From the NCBI GenBank assembly GCA_026129905.1, contig JAHCHE010000021.1, positions 62,001 through 126,000 of the forward strand: a stretch of DNA of 64,000 bases. Direction: 5' to 3'. The notes below the pieces were generated by a model, which was not told the origin of the DNA, made no database searches, and saw nothing but the letters and a program-made list of their open reading frames with translations. Positions 42,527-51,938 of the stretch are shown here, one piece after another. A program made the translations under genes and the position numbers. The stretch's first letter is position 1. Every line of letters begins with the position of its first letter. This DNA is from Bryobacteraceae bacterium. GTDB lineage: Bacteria > Acidobacteriota > Terriglobia > Bryobacterales > Bryobacteraceae.

Positions 42527-43564
42527 GTGATCCCGAACCTCGGGTCAGGTTGTATTGCGCTCGCGCTGTGCTTCGGCTTGTCGGCGGCGGATCCACAGAC
42601 GGTGGCCGAACACAATCGCCGCGGCTCGGAGTACCTGCAAAAAGGCGACAACGCCGGCGCGCTCGCCGAATTCGAGGCGGCCGCGAAGCTGCTCCCGGAC
42701 GACCCGGCGATCCAGTTCAACGTCGGGCTCGCGATGTTCCGCCTGGGGCGCTATCGGGACGCGCTTGGGCCGCTCGGCCGCTCGCTCGGACACGGCGCTT
42801 CCGCCTCGCAGGCGCGCTATCTTCGGGGCGTCGTGTTCTTCCAGTTCGCGGCGTTCGATTCCTGCGCCCGTGAGATCGAGAGCCTGCGCGGCGACGCCGG
42901 CTACGGCGAGCACGTCCTGTACATGCTGGTCGAGAGTTACCGCAACGCGGGCGACGCCAAACGCTCGCAGGAAGCGTTTGTCGAACTCGGCGCGCGCTAT
43001 CCCGATTCGGCCTACCTTCACAAACTGATGGGCATGGCGCACGAGTGGCAGAACAATGAGTCCAAGGCCATCGAGGAATTCCAGGCGGCGCTGCGGGTCA
43101 ATCCCCGCATGCCGGAAATGGCCTTCGCCGTCGGATACATCTACTTCAAGCAGCAAAACTACGAGCAAGCCGCCGCGTGGTTCGCCAAGGAACTGGCTCT
43201 GGACCCTTGCTACGCCAAGGCGCACCACTACCTCGGAGAGATCGATTTTGCCCATGAGAAGATCGAACAAGCCGCCGAACGTTACCGCAAAGCCATCCAG
43301 TGCGACCCGGAATTGGGCGATCCCTATCTGGGCCTTGGCAGCGTGCACGAGCGCAACGGCGAACTCGAGCCGGCCGTGAAGCTGTTCCGCGAAGCCGCGA
43401 AGCGGAAACCGGACGACATGCAGGCCCATTACAAGCTCGGGCTGGCGCTGCGCCGCCTTGGCCGCCGCCAAGAGAGCGAGGCGGCCTTCGCCGCGGCCAG
43501 GAAGATCCACGAGCGCGAACTCCGCACCAAGAAGATCCCCCCGCCGGCGCCATCGGCCCGATGA
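42527..43564 (+). CDS. Exported tetratricopeptide repeat protein
   Basis: 345 residues starting GTG; N-terminal hydrophobic leader (IPNLGSGCIALALCFGLSAA). Around eight TPRs fill the rest, for example A-E-H-N-R-R-G-S-E-Y-L-Q-K-G-D-N-A-G-A-L, I-Q-F-N-V-G-L-A-M-F-R-L-G-R-Y, and A-H-Y-K-L-G-L-A-L-R-R-L-G-R, ending in a basic, Pro-rich tail. A scaffold for periplasmic protein contacts; partner not known. In Solibacter-type genomes such TPR genes often sit beside exported oxidoreductase genes, as here. Confidence 0.85.
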   Translation: MIPNLGSGCIALALCFGLSAADPQTVAEHNRRGSEYLQKGDNAGALAEFEAAAKLLPDDPAIQFNVGLAMFRLGRYRDALGPLGRSLGHGASASQARYLRGVVFFQFAAFDSCAREIESLRGDAGYGEHVLYMLVESYRNAGDAKRSQEAFVELGARYPDSAYLHKLMGMAHEWQNNESKAIEEFQAALRVNPRMPEMAFAVGYIYFKQQNYEQAAAWFAKELALDPCYAKAHHYLGEIDFAHEKIEQAAERYRKAIQCDPELGDPYLGLGSVHERNGELEPAVKLFREAAKRKPDDMQAHYKLGLALRRLGRRQESEAAFAAARKIHERELRTKKIPPPAPSAR

Positions 43565-43652
43565 GGCTCAAGGGGGAAGCCGGACTTCGGCGCCTCTTTA
43601 TTCCTTCAGAACCGTTCTCCGCGATTGTTACAATCGTCACGAGGTATTTGTC

Positions 43653-44930
43653 ATGAGCACCCGCAGGACTTTCATTATGGGCATGGGCAGCGCCGCCGCG
43701 ACGCACGTGGCGCCCCGCAAAGCCTCGGCCGCCGGCCGGATCCGCCTCGCAGTCCTCGGCGTCAACGGACGCGGCAAGGACCACATCGTCGGTTTCGAAA
43801 ACGTGCCGGACGCCGACGTGGCGATGCTTTGCGATCCCGACGCGAATCTGCTGGCCGAACGGGCCGAGGAGTTCGGCAAGAAGTACAACAAGACCTACAA
43901 GACCGAGCGGGACCTCCGGCGGGTCTTCGACAACAAGGAAATCGACGCCGTCACCGTGGCCACGCCCAACCATTGGCACGCGCTGGCCACAATCTGGGCC
44001 TGCCAGGCCGGCAAGGACGTTTACGTCGAAAAGCCCGGCGCGCACAACGTCTGGGAAGGCCGGAAGATGGTGGAGGCGGCGCACAAGTACAGGCGCATCG
44101 TCCAGCACGGCGTGCAACTCCGCAGCTCGCCCGCGCTGCAGGAAGCGGTGAAGCTGCTGCGAGAAGGCGTCATCGGCAATGTCTACATGGCGCGGGGCCT
44201 GGTGTTCCGCTGGCGTCCGTCGATCGGCAACAAGCCCGAGGAGCCCGTCCCGCCCAACCTCGATTACGACCTCTGGACCGGCCCCGCGGCGATGCGGCCC
44301 TTCTCCCGACGCCTGGTTCATTACAACTGGCACTGGCACTGGGACTACGGCAACGGCGACGTCGGCAACCAGGGCATCCACGAGACCGACATGTGCATGT
44401 GGGGGCTGGGCGTGGAAACGCTTCCCACGAAGATCGCCGCCATGGGGGGCAAGTTCCTTTGGGACGACGACAAGGAAACGCCCGAGGTCCTCACCTCCGT
44501 CTACCACTACCCCGAACAGAAGAAGCTGATCCAGTTCGAGGTGCGTCACTGGTGCACCAACCTGGAGGACGGCGCCGGCGTCGGCAACATCTTCTACGGC
44601 GACAAAGGGTACATGGTGGTCAAGGGCTACGGCGCGTTCGAGGTCTACCTGGGTCAGAACCGCGAGCCCGGTCCCAAGGGCAAGCAGGAGGGCGACCATT
44701 ACAAGAACTTCATCAAGGCGGTGCAAAGCCGTAAGACGTCGGATCAGAACGGCCCCGTCGAGACGGCGCACCGGGCGTCCGCGCTCGCCCACCTCGGCAA
44801 CATCGCCTTCCGGCTCGAACGCCAGCTTGTGTTCGATCCGGTAAAGGAACGCTTCCCGCACGACGAGGAAGCGAACAAGATGCTGACGCGCAAGTACCGC
44901 GCGCCGTACATCGTTCCGGAGAAGGTCTAA
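43653..44930 (+). CDS. Tat-exported Gfo/Idh/MocA-family oxidoreductase
   Basis: 425 residues. Leader M-S-T-R-R-T-F-I-M-G-M-G-S-A-A-A. NAD(P) site L-A-V-L-G-V-N-G-R-G-K-D, then A-T-P-N-H-W-H-A and V-E-K-P-G-A-H-N-V (catalytic lysine), then W-H-W-H-W-D-Y-G-N-G-D-V-G-N-Q in the C-terminal lobe. Members act on sugars or inositols using a tightly bound nucleotide. The sulfatase gene follows 28 bases later, so the two are probably one operon. Confidence 0.88.
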   Translation: MSTRRTFIMGMGSAAATHVAPRKASAAGRIRLAVLGVNGRGKDHIVGFENVPDADVAMLCDPDANLLAERAEEFGKKYNKTYKTERDLRRVFDNKEIDAVTVATPNHWHALATIWACQAGKDVYVEKPGAHNVWEGRKMVEAAHKYRRIVQHGVQLRSSPALQEAVKLLREGVIGNVYMARGLVFRWRPSIGNKPEEPVPPNLDYDLWTGPAAMRPFSRRLVHYNWHWHWDYGNGDVGNQGIHETDMCMWGLGVETLPTKIAAMGGKFLWDDDKETPEVLTSVYHYPEQKKLIQFEVRHWCTNLEDGAGVGNIFYGDKGYMVVKGYGAFEVYLGQNREPGPKGKQEGDHYKNFIKAVQSRKTSDQNGPVETAHRASALAHLGNIAFRLERQLVFDPVKERFPHDEEANKMLTRKYRAPYIVPEKV

Positions 44931-44958
44931 CCGGTTTCGCCGGCCAAGGAGAAAAGCA

Positions 44959-46575
44959 ATGTACTTTAATGCCCCAGGCGCCCCTTTGACGCGGCGCGCC
45001 TTCCTCGGCGCCGCCGCCTCCGCGGCTGCGGCGGGAGTTTCGTGCTCCCGCGCACAAGCCGCTCCGCCGAACGTCCTTTTCATAATCTGCGACGACCTTA
45101 ACGATTCGGTCGAGGGGATGGGCGGCCACCCGCAGGCCCGCACGCCCAATATCCATCGCCTGATGTCCCGCGCCGTGCAGTTCACCAACGGCCATTCCGC
45201 CAATCCGATCTGCGCCCCGGCGCGCGCCGCCCTGTTCAGCGGAATGTATCCGCACCACTCCGGCGTCCTCGATTTCAAGCCATTCGCCTCCAGCGAGCTT
45301 CTGAAGAACTCCGTCTCGCTGTTCGAGCACTTCAAGAACAGCGGCTACGACATTTACGGCGCCGGGAAGTTGTACCACTACGAGAAGGAATTCGAGCACA
45401 TCTGGCAGAATCCGGACGGCAGCTCCAATCTGGGCGTTCGCATCGACTATGGTCCTTTTCCGTTCAACGGCAAGGACGCGAATATGACCGTCGTGCATCC
45501 CTCGCTCAAGTACATCGAAGATCTGATCACCGATCACGAGATCAAGATGTGGACCGCCCGAGGCGAACACAGCTTCGGGCCTCTCGAGGATGTTCCGAGC
45601 GAGCCGAAATACCCCGGCTGGCATGGCTGGCGCGCCTTCGGCAAGGAATTGCGTTACAAGAGCGACGCGGACCGCGACCGGCTGCCGGACGAACTGTCGG
45701 CCGAGTACGCGGCGCAGGTGCTCAGCCGCGAGCACGAGAAACCCTTCATGCTCGGCGTCGGATTCCTCCGGCCCCACACGCCGCTCTATGTTCCGCAGAA
45801 GTATTTCGATATGTTTCCGGTTAATGAGGTCCAATTACCTCCGTATAAGCCGGACGACCTGGACGACTGCCAGGAATTCGTGAAGCTGATCCTCCAGTAC
45901 GGCTTCGAGAGACACGATCTCTACAATAACGCCGGACTCTGGAAGCGTTTCATCCAGGCTTACCTGGCGGCGGTCGCATTCGCCGATGAGCAGGTGGGCC
46001 GAGTGCTCGACGCCCTGGAGAAGAGCCCGTACGCGGACAATACGATCGTCGTTTTCACCAGCGATCACGGGTGGCACATGGGCGAGAAGAACTATAACTT
46101 CAAGTGCACGAATTGGGAAGAGTCGACCCGCGTGCCGCTGGTGATCGCCGCTCCGGGAGTGTCTCGGAAAGGAGCGGCGTGCGACCACCCTGTCTCGCAC
46201 GTCGACATCTATCCCACGCTGGTGGATCTGTGCGGCCTGCCTGTAAATCCCAATATCGGCAAGAGCGGCGTGCCTCTGGATGGGACCAGCATGCGGCCGT
46301 TTCTGAAGGATCCCGCAAACGGCAAGTGGAACGGTCCGGACGCGGCGCTTACCGTCGCATTCGGCGAGCCCAAGTCCGAGGGCGGCATGTACCACAACTA
46401 CACCGTGCGCGGCCGCCGGTGGCGCTACACGCTCTACGAGAACGGCGCGGAGGAACTCTACGATCACGACAACGATCCCAACGAGTGGACCAATCTGGCG
46501 AAGCAGCCCCAGTACGCCACGACCAAACTGGAGTACCGGCAAAAGCTGCTGACAAGAATAGGGCGCGACTCGTAG
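44959..46575 (+). CDS. Exported sulfatase (iduronate-2-sulfatase-like)
   Basis: 538 residues, ATG after AAGGAGAAAAGCA. Twin-arginine leader (T-R-R-A-F-L-G-A-A-A-S-A-A-A-A-G). The active-site cysteine lies in C-A-P-A-R (C-x-P-x-R), which an anaerobic or FGE-type maturase would turn into formylglycine. Metal ligands include F-I-I-C-D-D-L-N and F-T-S-D-H-G-W-H-M-G-E. Later S-H-V-D-I-Y-P-T-L and L-D-G-T-S fit the iduronate-2-sulfatase branch. It would remove sulfate from glycans. Maturase gene not seen here. Confidence 0.92.
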   Translation: MYFNAPGAPLTRRAFLGAAASAAAAGVSCSRAQAAPPNVLFIICDDLNDSVEGMGGHPQARTPNIHRLMSRAVQFTNGHSANPICAPARAALFSGMYPHHSGVLDFKPFASSELLKNSVSLFEHFKNSGYDIYGAGKLYHYEKEFEHIWQNPDGSSNLGVRIDYGPFPFNGKDANMTVVHPSLKYIEDLITDHEIKMWTARGEHSFGPLEDVPSEPKYPGWHGWRAFGKELRYKSDADRDRLPDELSAEYAAQVLSREHEKPFMLGVGFLRPHTPLYVPQKYFDMFPVNEVQLPPYKPDDLDDCQEFVKLILQYGFERHDLYNNAGLWKRFIQAYLAAVAFADEQVGRVLDALEKSPYADNTIVVFTSDHGWHMGEKNYNFKCTNWEESTRVPLVIAAPGVSRKGAACDHPVSHVDIYPTLVDLCGLPVNPNIGKSGVPLDGTSMRPFLKDPANGKWNGPDAALTVAFGEPKSEGGMYHNYTVRGRRWRYTLYENGAEELYDHDNDPNEWTNLAKQPQYATTKLEYRQKLLTRIGRDS

Positions 46576-46590
46576 CGATTGCGCGCGACG

Positions 46591-46878
46591 CTACTGCGGC
46601 GCCAGCGTCAGCTCGTTCACTACCTGGCGCACGCCTTTTACCTTTTTCGCGAGCTTCTCCGCCTTCCTGCGGTTCTTCTCTTTATCCACCTGTCCGCGCA
46701 GCGTGACGACGCCGTCGCTGACGGTCACTTCAATGTGGGTGCCCCTCACGTCGCGGTCGCCGGCCAGCTTCAGGCGAACCTGGTCATAGATATGATCGTC
46801 CGACGCGTTCCCCTGCGGCGCGGCCGCCAGGCACGAGCAGATGAGCAGCAGGATGGAACTCAAGCCGATAAGACGCAT
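46591..46878 (-). CDS. BON-domain exported protein
   Basis: 95 residues. Leader (GLSSILLLICSCLAAA; the Cys could be lipidated) followed by one BON domain: V-R-L-K-L-A-G-D-R-D-V-R-G-T-H-I-E-V-T-V-S-D-G-V-V-T-L-R-G-Q-V and V-K-G-V-R-Q-V-V-N-E-L. BON domains bind lipid or other envelope components and are frequent in osmotic or envelope-stress proteins. Convergent with the sulfatase gene. Confidence 0.85.
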   Translation of the reverse strand: MRLIGLSSILLLICSCLAAAPQGNASDDHIYDQVRLKLAGDRDVRGTHIEVTVSDGVVTLRGQVDKEKNRRKAEKLAKKVKGVRQVVNELTLAPQ

Positions 46879-47156
46879 GCCAACGATGGAGCCTCTCGTT
46901 TCAGGATAAAACGCTCGGGAACCGGCGTCACGTCCGCCAATCGACGACGAAGGCGCGGGCGGACGGCGAATTCGACAGATTCGACACCCTGTAGCGGGGA
47001 ATGACGCATCCGCGGGGTTTTTCGCGAGAAGAACGTGCTGGCGGAAATCCTGTCACACCATGGGGGCAATCCGTCGCCAGCGGGGCGGGCATGCGGTGTG
47101 ACTGGGCGCGACCGCGGCGGTCCAACCGCCGCCAGTCCGATCGCCGATCGAAGTCG

Positions 47157-50100
47157 CTAAGTCTTGCGCGCGGGCGTGACCTTTTGTTCGGCCGTGAGAC
47201 CGCTGATGACGTCCCGCGCGCGAATGCGCCACGCGCCGCGGGCGTCGCTGAGCGCGAACGGGATCGCGACTTTCGCGGCCCCGTCCACGATGTCCACGTT
47301 CGTCGAATACTCGCGAGCCAGGCGGCCCTCGGGATTGAACGCCTCGATGTGAACTACCGACCTGTCCACCGGCGCGCCGGCGGAATCCGTGAGCCGCAGG
47401 TTCAGCGAGGCATCCATCTCCAACCGCGCGATCGCCGTAGGCCGCTGGAGCAACAGTACGGGCGCGCCGGGCGAAGCCTCGATCTTCTTGCCTGCGAGGC
47501 CGCCGCGGAACAGATCGTAAACCACGCCCTCGAGCGGCGGCGGCGTGTAGGTCTTCTTCTCCTCCGGAAGCAGGCCGATCAGCCGCGCGGCCCCGTAGTC
47601 GCGAACCGTCGCCAAGTAGCCGCCGTCGCTCGGAAACCCAAGCTTGACGTCCACCCGTTGCGGACCGCCCCGCACGATGCCTTTGCGTTCGCCCTGCCAC
47701 AGCGGCGTTTCCCGCCAGCGGCAGCGCTCGTCCATCTGGCCCGTGTACTCGTCCGCGTAGACGATGCCGCCCCGCTCGATGAACTGCTCGATCTCGCGCG
47801 CTTCGCGATCCGAGAGCGCGATCGAGTACGGCAGGATCAGCGCGCGGTAGTTCTTCAGCTCGCCCGCCTCGATCTGCGGCGTGGCCAGGAATCGGAACTG
47901 CGCGCCCTGCCGCTCCAGTTGCTTCACCCACGCGTCGCGCAGCTTGCTCAGTACCCCGAACGCCTTCGACGTCCGCCGCTCCATCTCGGCGGAGATTCGC
48001 CCGTCGGTGATCCAGGCGCCGCGAATGCTGGCCATCGAAAAGTGAATCGCGACGCCGTCCTCGCGCACCATCGAGTTCATGAAGACGCGCGCGACGCCCG
48101 ATTGCAGCGTTTGGAAGCTCTCGGCCAGCGCCGCGCCCTGCTCACTGTAGGTGAGGTCGGGATTCATCAGCGTATAGTGCCAGAAGATCGAAGCCCCGGT
48201 ATGGCCGTAGAAGAGCCTCCGCCACTGCTCGGTTTTAGCCGCCTCGCCAACCAGCCCGTACCCGGTGAAGCCGGTGATGGCCAGCTTCGGATTGAACAGG
48301 TAGTGCATCGCGTCCTGGCTCCCGCCCGAGTACGGCTGGATGTATTCCAGTTCCTGGTCGATCTCGTACCAGTTGCAGCCGTTGTGGGCGGTGGGAACCT
48401 GCGTGCCGGAAATGGACGGCCGCCCCTTGGGATCGATTTCCCGCAGCCACTCGCGCGCCTTGGCGAACGCCTGCACGAACTCCTTCTCCATGTACGTCCG
48501 GTGGTCCGCCCAGGGAGCGAAGTTGCCGTGTTGCTGCGCTTCCTCGGTGGTCATCGGAACCACAGCCTGCCAGTTTTCGAACGACGTGTTCCACGCCGCG
48601 TTCAGCTTCTCGAGGCTTCCGTATTCTTTCCGGAGCCACTCGCGGAAGCCCGCGATCGCCTCCGGCGCCCAATCCACGTCGAACGCGTCGGCGTAGCAGG
48701 TGAGCGACGACTCGTCGGCCAGGTAATACGCCCATGGACGCAGCGGCGCCAGCGGCCGCGCCGCTTTCTCGAGCTGCGCCTTCACGCTGCGTTCGAACTC
48801 CGGCGATTGCAGCACGATCTCGCGCGTCAGGTACTTCTTGTCCTTGGTCTCCGCGAACCCCTTCTTGCGCTTGAGGTAGTTATCCCGCCGGTACCAATAA
48901 ATGCCGAACGCCAGCGGGTGAACGCTGACCATGATCTTGAAGTTGCGTTCCGGCCGCGCCAGCGTCGTGATGCCGAGGCGCCGAAACTGCTCGTCCACCG
49001 CCGGCAGCCACGGCTGGTACGAGCGCGGCCCGAACCACGGCAGGATAATCTCGTAGTCCTTCCAGTCGCGCGAGGACGCCGCGAACCGCACCGGCGTCTG
49101 TGCCACGGCGCTCCCGACAGTTGCTCGCACCGTGCCCGAATGCACGAGCGGCAGGCCAGCCGTAAGCTGCGCGCGGCCGTCCCCTTCCGCCCGCGCGATG
49201 ACGCGGCCGAGTCCGTCGATCAGCTCGATCCGCGCCGGACGCGTGGCCTTCCAGGTCACTTCCACCGAATCGCCTTCCGAGATAATGTCCCGCGAGGACT
49301 TCAGCTCCTCGATCGCATCGGGCTGCGGCTCGTCGATCGCCGTCACGCGCCAATCGGCCCTCGCCTGCTGCTCCAGGAAATAGCGGCCCGGTTCCGGCGC
49401 CTTGAACCCTTTGAACGCGCCGCGCCCGGAGGCCCGCACCTGCGAGTAAATGTCGCGAACGCGCCACCGCGCCGACGATGCGCCCCAGTCCGGAACGGCC
49501 GCCGGCTCCCGCTTGGCCGCGTAGATCAGCGCGCGGCACAGCAGCGAGTAGAAGTACTCCCAATAAACGTCGACGAAGCCGTTGCGCGCTTCCATCGGCA
49601 TGTGCCAGCTCACGCCCGAGTTGCGATACGCGAACGCCACCACACGCCCCTTGCCGTGCATCGACGTCGCCGCCACCGGCGAGCCGCTCTCCGACTCCAC
49701 CAGCGCCTCGGCCCCGTTCGCCAGCCGGCAGATGTACTGCTCGATGTACTGGAACGGAAAGCTTTCCACCGGAACAGCGCGGGTGATGTAGTGCTCTCCT
49801 TTCCTGCGCCATGGCGATTTTTCGGTCTTCCCCGGCTCGCGCGGCTCCTCAAGTTCGTCCTCCACGGCGGGCGGGGCCGTCACCGGTTCCAGCGGGCACA
49901 ACTCGCTTGCGAACGGACGGATCAACACCAGGCCGCAGCCCTCTTTCACGCGCCGCGCCAGCGCTTCGCGCGAAGCCGCCGTGAGCGCGCTCCAGCCATG
50001 GTTGAGCGGGAGTAGAATGGCCTCGAACTGCTTCTCGGAAGTAAGTTCCTGCTCCAGGTAGGAGTAGATCAGCTTCAGATCTCCGCGTTCGGCCCGCGCC

Positions 50101-50444
50101 CCGTAGTCCGGACCGAAGCTCATGGTCCACTTATTAACGTCCCACGCCGGATCGATGCTGACGGTCGTTAGATCGAGAGCCAGCCGCTGCGCGAGTTCGA
50201 CGACGGTGCGCCCTTCGTCGACCGACGGGACGGCCAGCAGCCGGATCGGCGGGCCGGCAAGCGGCTTCGCCCACTTCACATGAGGCGTCTCGATCTGGAG
50301 CGTATACGGCGCTTCGAAGCGCTTGCCGCTGCCTTTCCGCACGCCCATGCCCACGTCCTGGGCCGAAGCGGGAACGCCGAGCGCGGACCCCGCCGCCACT
50401 CCCGTGCCGATAAATCTCCTGCGCGACCAATTTCGGATTTTCAT
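47157..50444 (-). CDS. Large Tat-exported GH42-like beta-galactosidase-type glycoside hydrolase
   Basis: 1095 residues. Leader N-W-S-R-R-R-F-I-G-T-G-V-A-A-G-S. The N-terminal 450 residues hold a glutamine amidotransferase-like part (L-N-H-G-W-S-A-L) and a beta domain. From about 500 the TIM-barrel region shows W-A-Y-Y-L-A-D-E-S-S-L, A-W-N-T-S-F-E-N-W, and G-A-S-I-F-W-H-Y-T-L; then a trimerisation-like domain (Y-R-A-L-I-L-P-Y-S-I-A-L-S) and a C-terminal beta sandwich. The A-W-N and trimerisation features suggest GH42; E in A-D-E-S is a candidate acid. Activity against galactosides is a guess. Long open frames on the other strand over this gene are shadows. Confidence 0.75.
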   Translation of the reverse strand: MKIRNWSRRRFIGTGVAAGSALGVPASAQDVGMGVRKGSGKRFEAPYTLQIETPHVKWAKPLAGPPIRLLAVPSVDEGRTVVELAQRLALDLTTVSIDPAWDVNKWTMSFGPDYGARAERGDLKLIYSYLEQELTSEKQFEAILLPLNHGWSALTAASREALARRVKEGCGLVLIRPFASELCPLEPVTAPPAVEDELEEPREPGKTEKSPWRRKGEHYITRAVPVESFPFQYIEQYICRLANGAEALVESESGSPVAATSMHGKGRVVAFAYRNSGVSWHMPMEARNGFVDVYWEYFYSLLCRALIYAAKREPAAVPDWGASSARWRVRDIYSQVRASGRGAFKGFKAPEPGRYFLEQQARADWRVTAIDEPQPDAIEELKSSRDIISEGDSVEVTWKATRPARIELIDGLGRVIARAEGDGRAQLTAGLPLVHSGTVRATVGSAVAQTPVRFAASSRDWKDYEIILPWFGPRSYQPWLPAVDEQFRRLGITTLARPERNFKIMVSVHPLAFGIYWYRRDNYLKRKKGFAETKDKKYLTREIVLQSPEFERSVKAQLEKAARPLAPLRPWAYYLADESSLTCYADAFDVDWAPEAIAGFREWLRKEYGSLEKLNAAWNTSFENWQAVVPMTTEEAQQHGNFAPWADHRTYMEKEFVQAFAKAREWLREIDPKGRPSISGTQVPTAHNGCNWYEIDQELEYIQPYSGGSQDAMHYLFNPKLAITGFTGYGLVGEAAKTEQWRRLFYGHTGASIFWHYTLMNPDLTYSEQGAALAESFQTLQSGVARVFMNSMVREDGVAIHFSMASIRGAWITDGRISAEMERRTSKAFGVLSKLRDAWVKQLERQGAQFRFLATPQIEAGELKNYRALILPYSIALSDREAREIEQFIERGGIVYADEYTGQMDERCRWRETPLWQGERKGIVRGGPQRVDVKLGFPSDGGYLATVRDYGAARLIGLLPEEKKTYTPPPLEGVVYDLFRGGLAGKKIEASPGAPVLLLQRPTAIARLEMDASLNLRLTDSAGAPVDRSVVHIEAFNPEGRLAREYSTNVDIVDGAAKVAIPFALSDARGAWRIRARDVISGLTAEQKVTPARKT

Positions 50445-50470
50445 AGGCGATTACAGCCCCAGCGTAACAC

Positions 50471-50959
50471 GTGAAGGTAGAGCCGACCCGATCCACGGCT
50501 TGGTTCAGATGGCTCGTGATATGCGAACCGTCGAGCACGTGCTATCCATGGCCGGCCTGGGCCGCGATGACTTTGAAGTACGATCGTGTTGATACGCTGA
50601 TCGCGTCGCTGGCGAAGTTGGGCGTGCGACTGGGTGCGTTCAGTAGGTGGTGGTTCGAGATTCGAAACATCCTTGTAGTGAATGAACGGCGGCAACGAAT
50701 CGCGGAATCGGACACTGCCGCATTCCTCCAGAACCTGTCGCGGCTGAGGATCCGTGTGGACCGCGGTCCGGAGGAAAGTGCGATTCTCCGCCTGGCGCGA
50801 TCATACCGCTTGTCGGTGTATGATGCGGCCTACCTGGAATTGGCGCAACGGGAGAGACTTCAACTGGCCACGCTCGACACTGATCTTCAGACCGCGGCGG
50901 CCGCAGAAGGCGTCGATACCCTCTCGCCGGGAGTGGCTCAGACGGGCGCCCCTCGATAG
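50471..50959 (+). pseudogene. PIN-domain toxin (VapC-like) gene, N-terminus degenerate
   Basis: The C-terminal 110 residues are plainly PIN: W-W-F-E-I-R-N-I-L, F-L-Q-N-L-S-R-L-R-I-R-V-D, L-S-V-Y-D-A-A-Y-L-E-L-A and L-A-T-L-D-T-D-L. The first catalytic Asp (normally in V-V-D-A-S) is missing; the N-terminal 50 residues of this frame look like noise and the normal beginning cannot be read in one frame. The toxin would lack part of its active site. No antitoxin gene is found next to it. Confidence 0.6.
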
Positions 50960-51334
50960 GACTTCCAGAATCCGCGGCCAGGACAGACCGCTGCCCGAAC
51001 CGAGAGACAGCCGAGGGGTCGGTCGAGGAATGCCGCTGTTTCCTGATTCTTGCCAAGAACCTCGGCTACGGCGACACCGCAACGCTGCTTACGCCGCTCG
51101 TCACGCCGCCCACACGCCGTGCGGTTCCTCCGCAAAGTCGCCTGGATGGCGCGATCACCGTCGGCGGCGAACGTGCAGGGCCCCTGATTTCCCCAGCATG
51201 TGCCTCAGCGCAGCTCGGCGACGGGTATCGAACAGGACGCTCCTGCTCGGATGCGAGTGCCTTTCCTCTGTTGCGCCGGTCTTGGATCGCCCGTTCTGTT
51301 TTGCGCGGCTGCTCACAAGTTATCCCCGGAGCGC
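50960..51334. other. Gap of 375 bases; possible four-helix-bundle remnant
   Basis: Around 51001-51108 on the + strand one frame reads E-T-A-E-G-S-V-E-E-C-R-C-F-L-I-L-A-K-N-L-G-Y, similar in rhythm to four-helix-bundle (23S rRNA-intervening-type) proteins (S-x-x-E-x-x-x-x-L-x-L-A-x-x-L-G-Y). No start or remaining helices are seen. Nothing else is recognised in the gap. Confidence 0.3.
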
Positions 51335-51673
51335 CTAACGCGTGGAGCGCACGAACTCGTAGCGCTCGAGCGTAACGGCGACCGAGCGCAGGCGCTTGGC
51401 GCTGGATTCGCCGCGGACTTTGTCCAGACGGATGACCTTGCCTACGCAGTGCAGGCGCACTTTTTCCTTTTCACCGGTCTTGGAGGGGAGCGTGATAATG
51501 TACTCGACTGGATCTCCAACCTGAATCTCCTGATCGGAAGTAAACAGGACCCCGCCGGAACTCAGGTTCCGGGTTTCACCGACCTCGTTCACCTGGCGGG
51601 CGCCGGCGCGGAGGAGCTTGAGGGGAAGGTGCAGTTCGAACCGCTTGGATCTTCGCTGGTCCGCCACGTTCAT
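51335..51673 (-). CDS. PilZ-domain protein
   Basis: 112 residues; start taken at the ATG after a CTAGGTG. Nearly all PilZ: R-R-S-K-R-F at residues 8-13 is the R-x-x-x-R motif and N-L-S-S-G-G-V the (D/N)-x-S-x-x-G motif for cyclic di-GMP. A single-domain receiver for the second messenger; effector unknown. Upstream of the divergent psd gene. Confidence 0.88.
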   Translation of the reverse strand: MNVADQRRSKRFELHLPLKLLRAGARQVNEVGETRNLSSGGVLFTSDQEIQVGDPVEYIITLPSKTGEKEKVRLHCVGKVIRLDKVRGESSAKRLRSVAVTLERYEFVRSTR

Positions 51674-51774
51674 CACCTAGAATTTAATGATCCGATTGGG
51701 GAAGGTCAATAGGTCCACCCCTGCCCGCCGGCCATTCCGGTTCTGGTACTCTCACGCTGCCGCGACCGCGTACA

Positions 51775-51796
51775 ACTTGAATGATACACTTCAAGT
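51775..51796 (+). promoter_or_regulatory. Candidate operator: inverted repeat
   Basis: ACTTGAA and TTCAAGT, 8 bases apart, in the gap between the PilZ gene and psd, about 140 bases before psd. The size suits a dimeric regulator, but no regulator gene is adjacent, and a 7-base arm pair of this kind can arise by chance. Confidence 0.3.
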
Positions 51797-51938
51797 AGCG
51801 CGCGATTCTGAAGAAAGTACTGCTCCTTGCGGCCAGCAACTTGCTTATCGCGCAAGGAATCGCCGGCTGCCAGCCTTGAACGGCGATCCGATCTAGTGGG
51901 CGACCGGCGCGTTCTGCGAGAATAGGGTTCGGACCTCC

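Noticed and set aside
47001-50015. Open frame of about 1000 codons on the + strand
   Set aside because: It is Arg-, Leu- and Pro-rich with no motif and lies opposite the GH42-like gene, which has a leader and clear domains; a high-GC shadow.
51805-51876. Short lipoprotein-leader-like peptide (KKVLLLAASNLLIAQGIAGCQP)
   Set aside because: It has no ATG, GTG or TTG start, and a stop lies just upstream in frame.
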